From positions 1,115,461 through 1,179,460 of the forward strand of contig JXTC01000030.1 of assembly GCA_002914845.1 (NCBI GenBank): a DNA stretch of 64,000 bases, written 5' to 3'. This DNA is from Trema orientale. Taxonomy: Eukaryota > Streptophyta > Magnoliopsida > Rosales > Cannabaceae. Both the position numbers and the translations under genes were made by a program. Under the pieces are notes generated by a model, which worked only from the letters and a program-made list of their open reading frames with translations, was not told the origin of the DNA and did no database searches. Each line of letters starts with the position of its first letter. The first letter of the stretch is position 1. Positions 10,798-22,654 of this stretch are shown piece after piece.

Positions 10798-12481
10798 GTT
10801 GTTTTTAAAACTCCAGTGGGATAAAAAAATAATAATAATAATAATACAGTGAGTGTAAAAGAACATTGAAATATAACTGTGTTAACATGAATTTATTATT
10901 GTTTCAAAAGTGAAATTATCGTCACATTTGGTAATTACATAATTTTAGAGGTGTTAGCGTAAATAGTTCTGATCCACATCCACTTGAGTGTAATTTTAAT
11001 ATAGATTAAGGTGTGTTCTCTGTGATTTTATTTATTTATTTATTTTTGGAATCCATTTCTGTTTTTTTTTTTTTCTTTTTTTCTTTAAGATAGTTTATAT
11101 TGTCTTCTAGTTTTGGGCATATAATGGAGATAATATTTATTAGTATTATCGGTGTTGTTTAAGTAAGATTCTCAAAACAAAATTATATAAGGAGAGATCA
11201 TATGTAAGACAGAATTCGTTAGAAATGCTGCTGACAATTCACAAAGTAGTTATTATTAACAAAAAAAAGTATTCAATCCCATTTTTAAAAAAAATAGTAT
11301 TCATTCACATACATATTCATAAGCTTAAGTATAAGAGAAAATTTGAAATGTACATAAGTTTAAAGTAATTCTAATGTATGAATATTCATAAGTTTAAAGT
11401 AATTTTCAACTTATTGATCAAAAGAAAGTAATTAATCAATAATCATTACCAACGATATTAAATTTTATTTTATTTTTTTCAGAGCTTGAAATATTGGTTA
11501 TTTTTCTCCTCTTGGCAGCTTCCTCTTTCTCGAATTATATTGGTGTACTTGTTTTGTTTCTTTTATATCTTTAAGCCAAAAAGAGGAAAAGAAAGAAAGA
11601 CATGATTGTTCAATCACAATTACTATAAATATCAGGCAAGGCCAAGTGGTGATCACTGATCAGTGATCAGTCATTGTTGTGTGTAGTAATAAAATTCCTT
11701 TGGTTACAACACTTTTAACTTTATAATAACTATTAGCATATTATTTTTCGTAGGCTAAGAATTGTTTGCCCTCCTAAAAGAGAAGTTGATCATGGCCTGG
11801 CCAAGTGAAGGTGCCAATGAATTATCGACATATTTAACCTTCATGCTCTAGAGACTACTTCCTCCGAGTTCCAATTCCACAAAGTTCCACTTCCAGACTA
11901 TTCTGTTAGGAAGGGAATTTTTTTTAATAAGACTAAAATTTCGCTTATCAAATGAATATTTTAGTATAATAACTCAATCGATACAACAATTGAAGTACAA
12001 ATAATTCATTACAGTTAATGAATAATCGGCAAAACCGTTGCATTCGACTAACGATCAAGGAGGAAATACATAACTGAATACGGGATATAACTGGAGTTTT
12101 ATGAGGGATACCTCTTCGTTTTTCAAAATCATCATCCGCCACTAGAATTGGTTCTTCTAACTGATACTGTAATAATTCTTTTGTGAAAATCAAAAGTCTC
12201 AAATCTAAAAGATAAACATAAAATATTATACGAAAATAAAAGAATAAATATAACTCACAGAATCAGGTAGGACGAAAATACTCGTAGATCTAAATCTAGG
12301 ATGACTTATGTCTTCACACAAGGAAAGAATTATTGAAAAATAAAAACTAAAAAAACAGAAATGAAAAAAAAAATAACAAATGAAAAAACTTCCACCAGAT
12401 AGGAAAATCTTATCTCCCTCTCTGTCCTCTCCAGCGGAATGTAAATCTCAATAATTAGGAGTTACAAGGAGGATGAAAAAT
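10793..12481. other. Intergenic, no gene seen
   Basis: AT-rich with short homopolymer tracts. One 84-codon open frame on the minus strand (11948-12202) has no codon bias or recognisable motif and is treated as chance. Confidence 0.6.
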
Positions 12482-13331
12482 TGTTAAAATAATTAACTAA
12501 TTTTGGCAGTACTAGCAAATATATATATATATATATATAATGGACTTGTAGCTCCTAATCTAATTAGGCCACTCATAGTGGTGCATGGCCCAAACCTATC
12601 AGAATAATATGAAATGACTAACTGTTTGACTTATGTAAATATTTCTGATTAATATAAAAAATAATTCGTATTTATTTCTTGATTAGCCTAAGGATATTTA
12701 TATATTTATAAATATCCTTTTTGAGTATCAAAAAATTTATCATTGTTCTTCTAGGGACCTACCTAGTAATATGTCCTAATTTTCGGTTTCTGAAAGTCAC
12801 AGTATCAGAGAATTTATGTTCTTTCTTTCAAGTTAATAACATATAAATTTAAGAATCACCTGTGCAGCAACTATTGCTCACTGTTGTGTGGTTTTTTACC
12901 ACCACAAATAGTTAACCTGTCTAATCCCAAAAAAGGTAACCAGCTAATTGAATAGGAGATAATTACCCATTATTGTGTAGTCACCCAATCTCAATATTAT
13001 ATTGTATTTTATTATGTAGTTTCCTATTCACAAAATTGGGAAACCTAAAGCCACCCTCACCTATATAAAAGGGGCGTCTCAGTCTCATAATTTTTAATCT
13101 GACAATCATCTGATAATCACTTCATTATACACTCTGTAATTCTCTTTATTTTCACCTTGAGGCTTAAAGAAACTTTGTAATTCTCCAGAAAAGAGTGAAG
13201 AACAGTGAACGTAGGCTCATCTTTTTTGGGACTGAACCACTATAAAATTTTTGTCTCCTTATTTGCTTTAATTTATCAACCACTTTCACATACAAGCCAC
13301 ATCTTATAATTTCCTAAATTTGTTGTTAACA
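12482..13331 (+). mobile_element. Copia-type solo LTR (fossil), about 850 bp
   Basis: It begins TGTTAAAATAATTAAC and ends TTGTTGTTAACA. A TATATAAAA box lies at 13062-13070. The downstream part has the phrase GTGAACGTAGGCTCATC at 13205-13221, followed by ACTGAACCACTATAAAATT, which matches the U5 wording (GTGGACGTAGGC...GAACCACGTAAA) common in plant Ty1/copia LTRs. No internal domain adjoins it on either side. The 3' end is fairly firm; the 5' end is a guess because no target duplication was found. Confidence 0.55.
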
Positions 13332-14558
13332 AAACCTCCATCAATACTCACCTACTTTAAGATCACCATATGAAAAATATAATAAAATAAAATGCTTAAG
13401 TGCTTGCTCTCAAAGCAATCTAGAAGTTTTGACTATAAGTACTTAAACCAGCAATTAAGTATTGACCACGTTAGATGTTAATCATGTTAATTCTCTTACA
13501 GAATATTTTAAATCCATTATCTTAGTATCAGTGCTAAGGTGGCTGACCACGTAGATGTTCGTGACCCCTTTAAACTACATTATAATAACAACTAGCTATA
13601 AAAGCATGATAAAATAAGCTTTTATCTTATCAAGCAAATATAAAATAAAATAAAATAAGCTTTTGTCAAGAACGTATATCTGGACTTGTAAATATAATCT
13701 TATCGTTTCTCTTATCCCGTCTCAAATCTCAATCCTCGGTCAAAACTCAAAAGTCAAAGTAATACTGTTTTGTTAGAGCATATGACTATACCCCTTAAAA
13801 AATAAAATAAAAAATAAAAAATAAAAACGACAGGCGCCGGCAGCCGCTGATATAAAAAGCCACCTCACGATGCTCTCTCCATGCTCCAATACAAGTCCAC
13901 CGTTTTCCAGACCCACAAAATTTATAGCGGTACCACTTGATTAAGCATTTTGATTCTTTAGCCGTTTTGGTGGCAATCACAAACCAAGCCAAGCCGCATG
14001 AGCTATTTGGCACGTGACCATGACGCATGAGCTATGATCAATTATAGTTGTCCACGAGAATAAAAGTAGCACCATAGACCTATGTGGATTACGAGAATGA
14101 ACAATTGTCATGCAACAATTTTTGCATACACTTTAAAGCTCAATGAAATACGTACGTTTTAAAAGCATATTAGGCCATACAGAGAGATCTTTTTTTTTTT
14201 TTTTTCCTTTTGTTCCAATCAAACATGATTTTCCACATTTTACTGGGGATACGATTTTATATTTCGATGGAGACAAAGCGAAGCAAGTGAATAATCTAAT
14301 CGGGAAAAAAAAAAAAGGAGGGATTACGAAACAAAGATTTACGGCATTTCCTTTACCAAATTGACGCACCAATAATGGAATTGGAAGGTGACCGAACCCT
14401 GTTGGAATGGAACAAACCAAATGCATAAAGCTACGCTTTGGAACAAGAGTGAATACTTGAGCTTAAATTATCTGATTCAATACGACACTGCAATTTACAA
14501 GCCTTAACCTACTTTAAAGCAAAGACACGTCCAATAAAACAAACCCTCTATACTACTT
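13332..14558. other. Intergenic, including the 3' end of the NAC gene
   Basis: No gene is supported. The part nearest 14558 is the 3' UTR of the NAC transcript (minus strand). It contains T- and A-homopolymers at 14191-14206 and 14305-14316. A 77-codon open frame at 13795-14028 has no recognisable content. Confidence 0.55.
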
Positions 14559-17500
14559 TCACGCAACACCGAGATCCAGAGCTCTCCATAAGCCAAAGGA
14601 AACTAGGAACAAAACTATAACAGCAGAAACCCCAAAAGAGAGAACTAAGGAAGAGGAAGTCGGGCCATGGTGTAGAGGTAGTTTCTCCACTGATTTGGCC
14701 GGCTCTATAGGACTGCCACTCAACGTGTTGTCCTTAGTTTTTGCCCTAAACCTCAGTTCCGTGGAGGGTCTTGCACAAATTTCCGTGTTTAGTTCTTCTG
14801 CTGAGGTTTCTTCAATGATTTCTCTGCTTGGATCTTTCAATGCCGGAGAGGGATCTTTAGCAATTTCCTTCATAGTGTCAAACTTCAGAAGACGATTCTC
14901 TTTATCCGGCTCATCAAGGCAAGGAATCTGCTTTGTAGCAGCTTCTGCCATCTGCGCAGAACATTACAGATAGTTTGATGAATATAACAATGTGAATGTT
15001 AAAAGTAGGAGTAGCAATAACTGCTGATTCAAACCTCAATAGAAGCCGATTGTACTTCATCTTCTATTTCACTGTCATTCGCATCTTCCACATTGTCCTA
15101 AGCCGCAAAATTATTTGAACCAGAGTGAAATTTTGAAGATTGTTATGCGAATATCTAAAGTAGGCATTGGATTAACTGATGATTCTTACCCCAGTAGAAA
15201 TTGACCGAACTTCTTTTTCGCTGTCATTTGCATCGTCCATAGAGTCCTGATGCAAAAATTATTAGAACAACCAGGGTGAGAATTCAAAGATTGATACGTG
15301 AATGTCTAAAGTAGGTGTAGCATTGAATGATGATTCTAACCTCAGCAGAAATTGACTCTAGTTCATCTTCTTTTTCGCTGTCAGTTGCATCTCCTACAGA
15401 GTCCTGTGACGCAAAACTTATTTGAACCACCAGAGCGAAAAAATTGAAGAGCGATACATGAATGGATGAATGTCTAAAATAGGTGTAACATTAAGGATTA
15501 ATCCCAAAATTACCCCCTCTATTACGGTTAAATACCACAAAAAACCCTTTGTTCTTAGAATACCCAAAAGTATCCTCTATTTTTGAAAATAGGAAAAAAG
15601 TATACCGTTCGTACTTTCTTGGTCAAACCTCTAATTTTTAAAAACTTATTCTCAAACACTTTTATTATTATCTAATTATTTTCATTTGAAAGAAAATAAA
15701 AAATTTACACTTTTTTATCATACTATTAAAAAAAAAGGGTTTTTTCTTTAAGAAAGATTGTTAAATTTTTTTTTCTGATAATGTTCCTCTTATGTACTTT
15801 TCGTTTTTAAAGAGTGAGTTTAGATTTTAATATCTCAAAGGAATTTATTGCCATTTAGAAAACAAATTGGTCAAAAATTTGACCAAAGAAGTACACAGGG
15901 TATACTTTTTTCCTTTTTTTTTTTAATAGAGGGGATACTTATGGGTTTTTGGGGGAACAAATTATTTTTTGTGGTATGCTAGAAGAGGTGATTTTGGGAT
16001 TATCCCTAACATTAATAGATGATTCTAACCTCAGCAGAAATTGACTGTAGTTCATCTTCTTTTTCGCTGTCGTTTGAATCTTCCGCAGATTCCTGGTATG
16101 CAAAATTATTTGAACAAGCAGAGTGAAAATTTGAAGATCGATGTGAGCCTGAAGTGGGTGTAGCATTAATTGATGATTCTTACCTCAGAAGAAATTGGCT
16201 GTAGTTCATCTTCTTTTTCGCTGCCGTTCGCATCAACAGAGTCCTGAGGTGCAAAATCATTTGAAACAGAGCAAAAATAAGAAGATTGATATATGAATGT
16301 CAAAAGTAGGTGTAGCAGTAACTGATGATTCTAACCTTAATGGAAGTTGACTGTACTTCATATTCTCCTTCACTATCATTCACATCTTCCACAGAGTCCT
16401 AAGATGCAAGATTTTTTTAACCACCAAGTGAAAATTTGAAGTTTTGTAGCATTAGAGAGTTCATTGACACCTAAATCTAACAATCCTTACCTCTGTAATA
16501 GCTGATTGGAGTCCTTCATATTCTTTGTTCTGGTTCACTCCTTTGAAGTTGTCATCAGCAATTGACTGAGACGAGGTATTTATCTGTAAACGGATTCTTC
16601 TTGAAGCACTGCCCTGAGATATTAAATTATCTGAGCTTGGTTGCGGTTGAGGTTGACGGGTCCTGATCTTGATTCCAGTTCCAGCAGCAAGATCGCCATT
16701 GGGATTAACAGGATTCTCGCCTATCCTATTATTGACCATAAAATGCTCTTTCTCCTGCCTATCAGAGGTAGAACTCTGCTCTGTAGCTTCACTGACCTGC
16801 ACAAAACAATCAACACGGTCAAACTTTGGCAAAAGACATACCATCAGGGTTGCAAGAATAGGTTCATATAATGATCCTACCCCAGTAGCAGTTGACTGTA
16901 CTTCATCTTCTTCATGGCTCTTGTTTCTTTCTCTCACATTGTCATTCGCAATTGACCCAGGTGACAAATTCATCTGCAAGCGAAGTCTTCTTGGAGCATT
17001 ACCCTGAATCACATAATTATCAGAACTTGATGGTTGAGGCTGACGAGACCTAATCTTGATTCCAGTTCCACCAACATGATTATAGTGGTTAACAGGAAGA
17101 TTCCTACTAATTGATTCTTCTAAATTATCGCACATAGCAAAATCACCAGCAAAGGAAACTTGTCCAACAAAATTAACCCCTACGGCACCCAGATTTCGCA
17201 TTCTAAGTTCTTGGTCATTAGATGGCACTTCAGCTCGAGAAGGTCCTAATGAAGCTTGCATCTGCAACATGTCTTTGGCATCCATTTGCCCATTATGCCA
17301 TGGAGATGCTCTCATGTGCAAATCATGCTAGCACACAATAAATAGCATTAGGTTATTACACAGAACTTGCATTAAACAGACTCTGTGTTCATTTTATATA
17401 TGTATAAATTTTTTGTTAACAAGCTGCATAGCAAAATTCCAAAGGTTACCACGCATGATTGTTCGCAAGCAACCAGAAATATCCTTCATTCTTACCTGGA

Positions 17501-19724
17501 TCATATCGATGCCCATGTTGCTGTATGAACCAAAGTACGAGCTCCCTGGAGGTATGCTCTGTAATGATTGTGCCTCAGCATGCAAATGGATCTCCTTTCC
17601 AACAACTGCATTCTTCTTAGGGGTTGACTCTTCACATGAACTCTCATCATTGTTATGGAAGACCTCATCCAACAATTCTGTGAGAGATATATCTTTCTCA
17701 CCAGTACCATCCAGAAATTGAAATCCATTATCATCATTGCCAAAGTCACAGGCAAAAGGTGAACCCACGTAGGGTGGTGGCTCAACATAAATCGGAGATT
17801 GCAATGGGGAGAAAACCGTATAATCTATCTGGTCATGGGCAGGTTCACAAAATTTTGAGTTTTCTTCCATCTGCGTGTGCACCTAGAGTAAGAAACAAGA
17901 AGACGTAAACACCTTTGGTTGAGTTTCTTACAGTAATTATATTGATGTAAAGATAACTACTGCAAATATCGAAACCCTATCTCACCTCTTCAGGAGTTTC
18001 GTCTGTTACATGATCTTCCAAGTCAGATGTCATATAACTAGTGGAGCCACTTTCAACAGGTACTTGATCTGTAAGGGCCATCTTGTCCGACTTATCAATT
18101 AACCACCTGTTTATAACTTCCGACTCCTCTTCAACCGGCATATCTGATGTGGCTGTTTCTTGAAGCAAATCTGACGAGGTATCATCAGGAGAAGACTTAG
18201 TTGTAGTGGGTGATAAACCAGTTTGATCCACCTCATCATATTTTGGAGCATCAGGCTTCTCTTCCGGCTTTCTGAATAAGCGACACAGGACAAATGCATC
18301 CTGACCACAAGAAACTGAAGCAGTTAAATCAAACATACATTGATATGACGCCACAGTATGCAATGCATATCACACATTAAACCATTAACAATGAAACTGT
18401 GGCAATTACACAACCGAGACCCATTAAAACCCATCGTCGACGCAGCAAAAAACTAGTTATATCCAACACTATAGAACCATATAAGAGTTCTAAAGTCGAA
18501 TCTTGTGGGCAAGCTCTAGGGTTTGGATTCCACAATCCTATAAGGTCTCGAAAATCTAGAAAAAGATATATTAAGTTGAGGAACGCCGATATAGCCAAAG
18601 CATGAGTAGGGGCAAGTCCCCCTCAAGCATTTCATCAAAACGACAATCAAGTGTATCAAAACCCCTTTACGCATTTTAGTAGTTAGGTTCCACAATCACA
18701 CAAATTATCAATTAATAACTACCAGGGACTTAAAATCCCAAAAGGAGACGGAAGATCAGCAGGGTTAAGCTTCCAAGGACCAATCAAGCACTTATCAAAT
18801 CGACAACGAAATGTAAACAAACCACGAAAGAAATGAGCTTGAGCTTGGAAGTGAGTAAGTATTTATGATAGTACCTGACCAGGGGCCGTACCATCGAGGT
18901 CCTTAAGCGTGGGACGATACTCATGCATAATCCAGTGGGTACGTACACCCTTAGGAGCTCGGCCTTTGTAGAAGACAAGGGTCTTCTTCATACCGATCAA
19001 GCCGGTGGGATTAGACGCCGACTTGTAGCTCCGGGACCGGATAGTCCGGTCCTTTCCGGTGGCTTTCCAGTACCCGGCATCGGTGGCCCGGTTCGACCTC
19101 TGACCATTCGGGTACTTCCGGTCACGTGGGCAGAAGAAAAACCACTCTGGGTCATCCGTCTTTATCACCGATAGCCCTGAAAACCACCAAAATTATAACC
19201 TTACAAAAGCTCAAAAATTTCATACTCTGTTCGAAATGGCTTCCAAACCAATCCCCTTCAAAAAATATATATATATTATTATTTTTTAATTTACAATTAG
19301 GATTATAAATTGAGATTATTATAGAGTAAGAAAGAATGGAATCTTGTGAGTGATTTAGAGTGAGGAATAATTCCCAATTCAAATAGGGGGAATAAAGGAA
19401 AATAAACCTAACAGAATATCAAACTAAGTAAATCAAGTAAAACCCACTTCGCTATACATGCATATATGTATGAATATAGTTATATATATATAAAGATGAA
19501 CATAGAAAATAAAAGAGGAAAGAGACAAGGGATTGGAATATCAAACCGGGCAAATCCCAGGGCTCCCATTTACAGACATCGATTTCAGGGATAACCTGAA
19601 CCTCAGAGTGGCGACCATTAATCTTGAGCCTCAAGTAATGGTTGATAAGCTCCTCGTCCGTCGGCCGGAACCGAAACCCTAAAGGCAACGACTCAAACGA
19701 CACCTCTCCCATCTCAAACGACAT
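14559..19724 (-). CDS. Membrane-anchored NAC transcription factor (NTL type), 898 residues, 13 coding exons
   Basis: Plant transcription factor of the NTL class: kept inactive on a membrane by a C-terminal anchor and released by cleavage to enter the nucleus. Exons: 19724-19547, 19176-18875, 18300-17986, 17882-17496, 17327-16881, 16796-16491, 16398-16336, 16243-16184, 16092-16030, 15403-15341, 15246-15190, 15097-15035, 14951-14559. All junctions are GT-AG and the total is 2697 bases. The NAC domain spans residues about 13-170 ([72 protein letters not shown]). Residues 395-645 hold two copies of a GTGIKIRxRQPQP...RLRLQ module. Residues 646-768 are six acidic micro-exon repeats. A single membrane helix ([20 protein letters not shown]) sits at about 870-889. 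The closest known relatives are the NTL6/NTL9/TIP group. The first ATG was taken; a second in-frame ATG is four codons later. The exact orthologue is uncertain. Confidence 0.92.
15035..16398 (-). repeat. Tandem array of six phase-0 micro-exons with duplicated introns
   Basis: Exons 7-12 of the NAC gene are 63, 60, 63, 63, 57 and 63 bases. They encode variants of D-S/N-V[18 protein letters not shown]. The intervening introns are also related (GTAGGTGTAGCATTAATxGA before each exon on the plus strand). Exon ends lie at 15035, 15190, 15341, 16030, 16184, 16336 and 16491. That gives a period of 151-168 bases once the 512-base insertion and its 9-base duplication are removed. Every exon keeps the frame if skipped. 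The array lies between the DNA-binding domain and the membrane anchor. Confidence 0.93.
15495..16006. mobile_element. Mutator-type MITE (512 bp) in a NAC-gene intron
   Basis: It is flanked by a perfect 9-bp direct repeat TAACATTAA (15486-15494 and 16007-16015). The TIRs are about 50 bp and imperfect: the left begins GGATTAATCCCAAAATTACC; the right in reverse complement begins GGGATAATCCCAAAATCACC, and both continue to ATACCACAAAAAA and TTTGTTC. Length, TIR form and the 9-bp duplication fit a Mutator MITE. It has no open frame of note. The sister introns of the micro-exon array show the same site without it. It lies in the intron between exons 9 and 10 and does not disturb the splice sites. 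Confidence 0.92.
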
Positions 19725-20017
19725 TTTACTATTCACTTCTTCTTCTTCTTATTCTTCTTCTTTTCTAATTTTAATATTATTTTCTCACCGCTTTAGCTTC
19801 GAACCCTTTTAGTCTCTTCAGACCAGTTTTGCTTTTGTCTTCTCACTCAGCTTTTACGAAAAAACCCACCCAAACCAACCCAACTCTCCTCGATTGATCA
19901 CTTGTCGCAGAGGCAGAGCTGAGCTGAATCAGTGTTTGTGTCTTTTTCTTTTATTTATTTATTTTTGGGTTTGTTGTCGTTTTGGAGTTGTCGTTTTTTG
20001 GGGAAGAAAGAGTGGAC

Positions 20018-20036
20018 TTTTATTTTTATAATACTC
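20018..20036 (-). promoter_or_regulatory. Candidate TATA box of the NAC gene
   Basis: On the minus strand the sequence reads GAGTATTATAAAAATAAAAG, about 300 bases before the ATG at 19724. The leader between is CT-rich (GAAGAAG runs on the minus strand next to the ATG) and has no ATG-rich stretch. The call rests on position and consensus only. Confidence 0.4.
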
Positions 20037-20059
20037 TTGACTGATATTAGTGGTGTCGA

Positions 20060-22654
20060 ATCGTGATTGGGAGAAAGATTCTGCTTACTGTGTGGTCGTA
20101 CGTATGGTATTATTTGAACTATTCCTTGTCAACAAAGTTTTCTTATGCTTTTTCTCGTACATACCGCGTTACCTTATTGACTGTTCCCCCCACGCCCCTC
20201 ATAATATAATTCCAATCACTTTTTCTTTTATTCTATATTATTCTTTTACATTCTTGTAATATAACAAACAAACATGAACATACATGTTTTTTTTTTTTAA
20301 TCCGAAAAAAAAAGGTATTGTTTTGAGTTTGTTTACGATTTTTGGAAAATGTGTGAATACGTTAGGGTAAAAGAAAGGGTTCGATTTCTAGACGAATTTA
20401 TGTATAAATTTCACAATAATTTTAGAAAAAAAAATTTTCATGTTTAGTGTAACATATACCAAAAGGACTATTCATTTTCTTTAAAAAAAAAAAAAAAAGG
20501 AAAAAAGCTTGCTTCTTAACAATTTTTCTTTTTGGTTCGTTTTAAAATAACAGTTCCAAAATTCTACATTTGTCATATAGCAGTTAAATAATTTTGTTTA
20601 GAATTATAGCAGAAAAAAAACTTCAATTTATTTGGAGAAAATTAGGGACAAATTTAAAACTTTACAATAAAAATTATTATAAAAAAATAATAAAAAAGAA
20701 GTGCTAAATTCAAAATTGCAAAGGGTAAAAATGCTACCCAGCCTAATTTCCTCAATTATTTTTCTATCAACAAAGTTACAAAGCCATTTGCATATGATGC
20801 CTTTTAAAATCTATAACTAGACAAATAGGTATAAAACCACTGTTTTTTTTTTTTTTTAAGATTCGGTATATGACAATTCTTATTTTTATTTAAAATAAAA
20901 TCTTGAGAAATATTTGATTCAATTGACAAAGTAATTTGTTTCGTAACATTAAAAAAGAAAACCTTACAGAAAAATCCAACTTGTCCTTCTTGTCTGCCTC
21001 TATTATTTCTTCTTTCATTTTCCATTTGAACATAAATAAATACTAAAAACTTACCCAATTCCACATTAACTATAGACTATAGTATCTAATCAAGGTTCGT
21101 TTCATAAAATACTAATAATGCATCTAAAATAAAATATGCCTCCGTTCACCTCACGTGCTAAGGCAATAGCCGCAATACGAATCATACCGTAATAACGGTG
21201 TACGTGTCACCCTAAAATAATGTTTAGGTCCAAAAAAAGGTGTTTAGAAACTATAGAAAAGAGAAAAAGATAAAAAGTATATTCACGTAGTGGAATCATT
21301 TAAAGGTGAGTGGAATGGAGAAAAATGTGGAGACTACGTTTGCGTTGATATGTCCGACCAATCTATACCATCTATTAGTGTCAGATTAATCTGTATCGTC
21401 TATTGTTGTAAGTCCTATCGTCTGATTCAATCAGATGCATTATTGTAGCAAAATTCAAATTGTGGATGATGAAAAAGTGTAGGTAAGTAAGCAAGCCTAA
21501 GTTGGCAAATAATATGCGAGACTGAGCACCTTTTGTAAAAGATATAAAAAGGTTTTTACGTAGCCTAGTGGCCTAATATTCTCCACCATGACCATGTGAT
21601 TCAATCACCAATTCACCACCATCACAGAAAGAGAAAAAGCAAACTCCTCCGATTTTGATGAAATTGAACATATTATTCAATCACCATAGTGGATAGCAAG
21701 TCCGGTTTCCAAAACCCTTTTTCATTCTTTTCACCACTTCATTTCACTCTATATGTATACTATTTATTTATTTAAACAAGAAAAATAAAAGAGATCTTAA
21801 GCAATATTTCGAGAATATCTCGGTAATTCTATCTTTCGTTTAAAATAGTGAAAAACAAAAACAATACCCAACAAGCACTTAAATATAAAATTAAACTAGA
21901 TTAGATACATTCTGTGCAAGCTCAACCAACCCAGCTCTCTTTCATCTATACTTCTATCCAGAGAGGAAAAGAACTGATAAAAGCAAGAGAAGTCCCGGCT
22001 ACCATTATTGATTGGAAAAATGCTAGTGACAGTTGTGTGCATCTTAGCCTCCAATTAGAATGGAGGGCTGAGATTGATTGGGATTGTTTTGCCTTTTCCT
22101 TTGTTTCCCACACCTTTGATTCCAGTATGAACAGCAACAACGCCTACCATTATACATGACCCACACATTATATGGGGCCTACCATTCATACGAGGTCCTT
22201 TCCTACAATCCTTTGTGACATTCTTTTTTTTCCTATTCTCGCCAACACAAAACTCGTTTCAAAGTTTTATACACATGCAAACAAGTCTTTTTTCTTTTCT
22301 TTCTTTTTTTCCCAATGCTTTTACTGAAAAATATCTTTAGTAACCAAGTAAAGATGCAAACGTGCTTGTATTCTGAAACACTCTCTATTGCTAACTCTGA
22401 ACAAGACTAATCCTCCATATAGAAGCTCGGCATGTTGTTAAAATTACATCCAACGAAGACAAGACAGACGATGCAGTATCCACTCAAAATCATAATCATA
22501 TATAAATTGCCGATGCATTAATGAAAAGAAGTTTTCAGACGAAGTGTGGTCATGACTCATGAGGTAACTATTGACCGTTCCCTACACACTTCGGCAACAG
22601 ATCAAAGATAAAGAATTGTTTACAAGCTCAACATCTAATCATGTACAGATTTAC
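20060..22654. other. Intergenic, between NAC promoter and RING-CH 3' end
   Basis: AT-rich with poly-A/T runs. The two short open frames at 20804-21064 (minus) and 21914-22159 (plus) show no recognisable domain. The last 200-400 bases before 22655 are expected to be the 3' UTR of the RING-CH gene. Confidence 0.55.

Noticed and set aside
10051-10808. Open frames on both strands through GA/CT microsatellites
   Set aside because: Their length comes from simple repeats (SLSLSL type), not from coding sequence.
14143-14426. Open frames of 73 and 97 codons just past the NAC stop codon
   Set aside because: They cross homopolymers in the expected 3' UTR and overlap on opposite strands.
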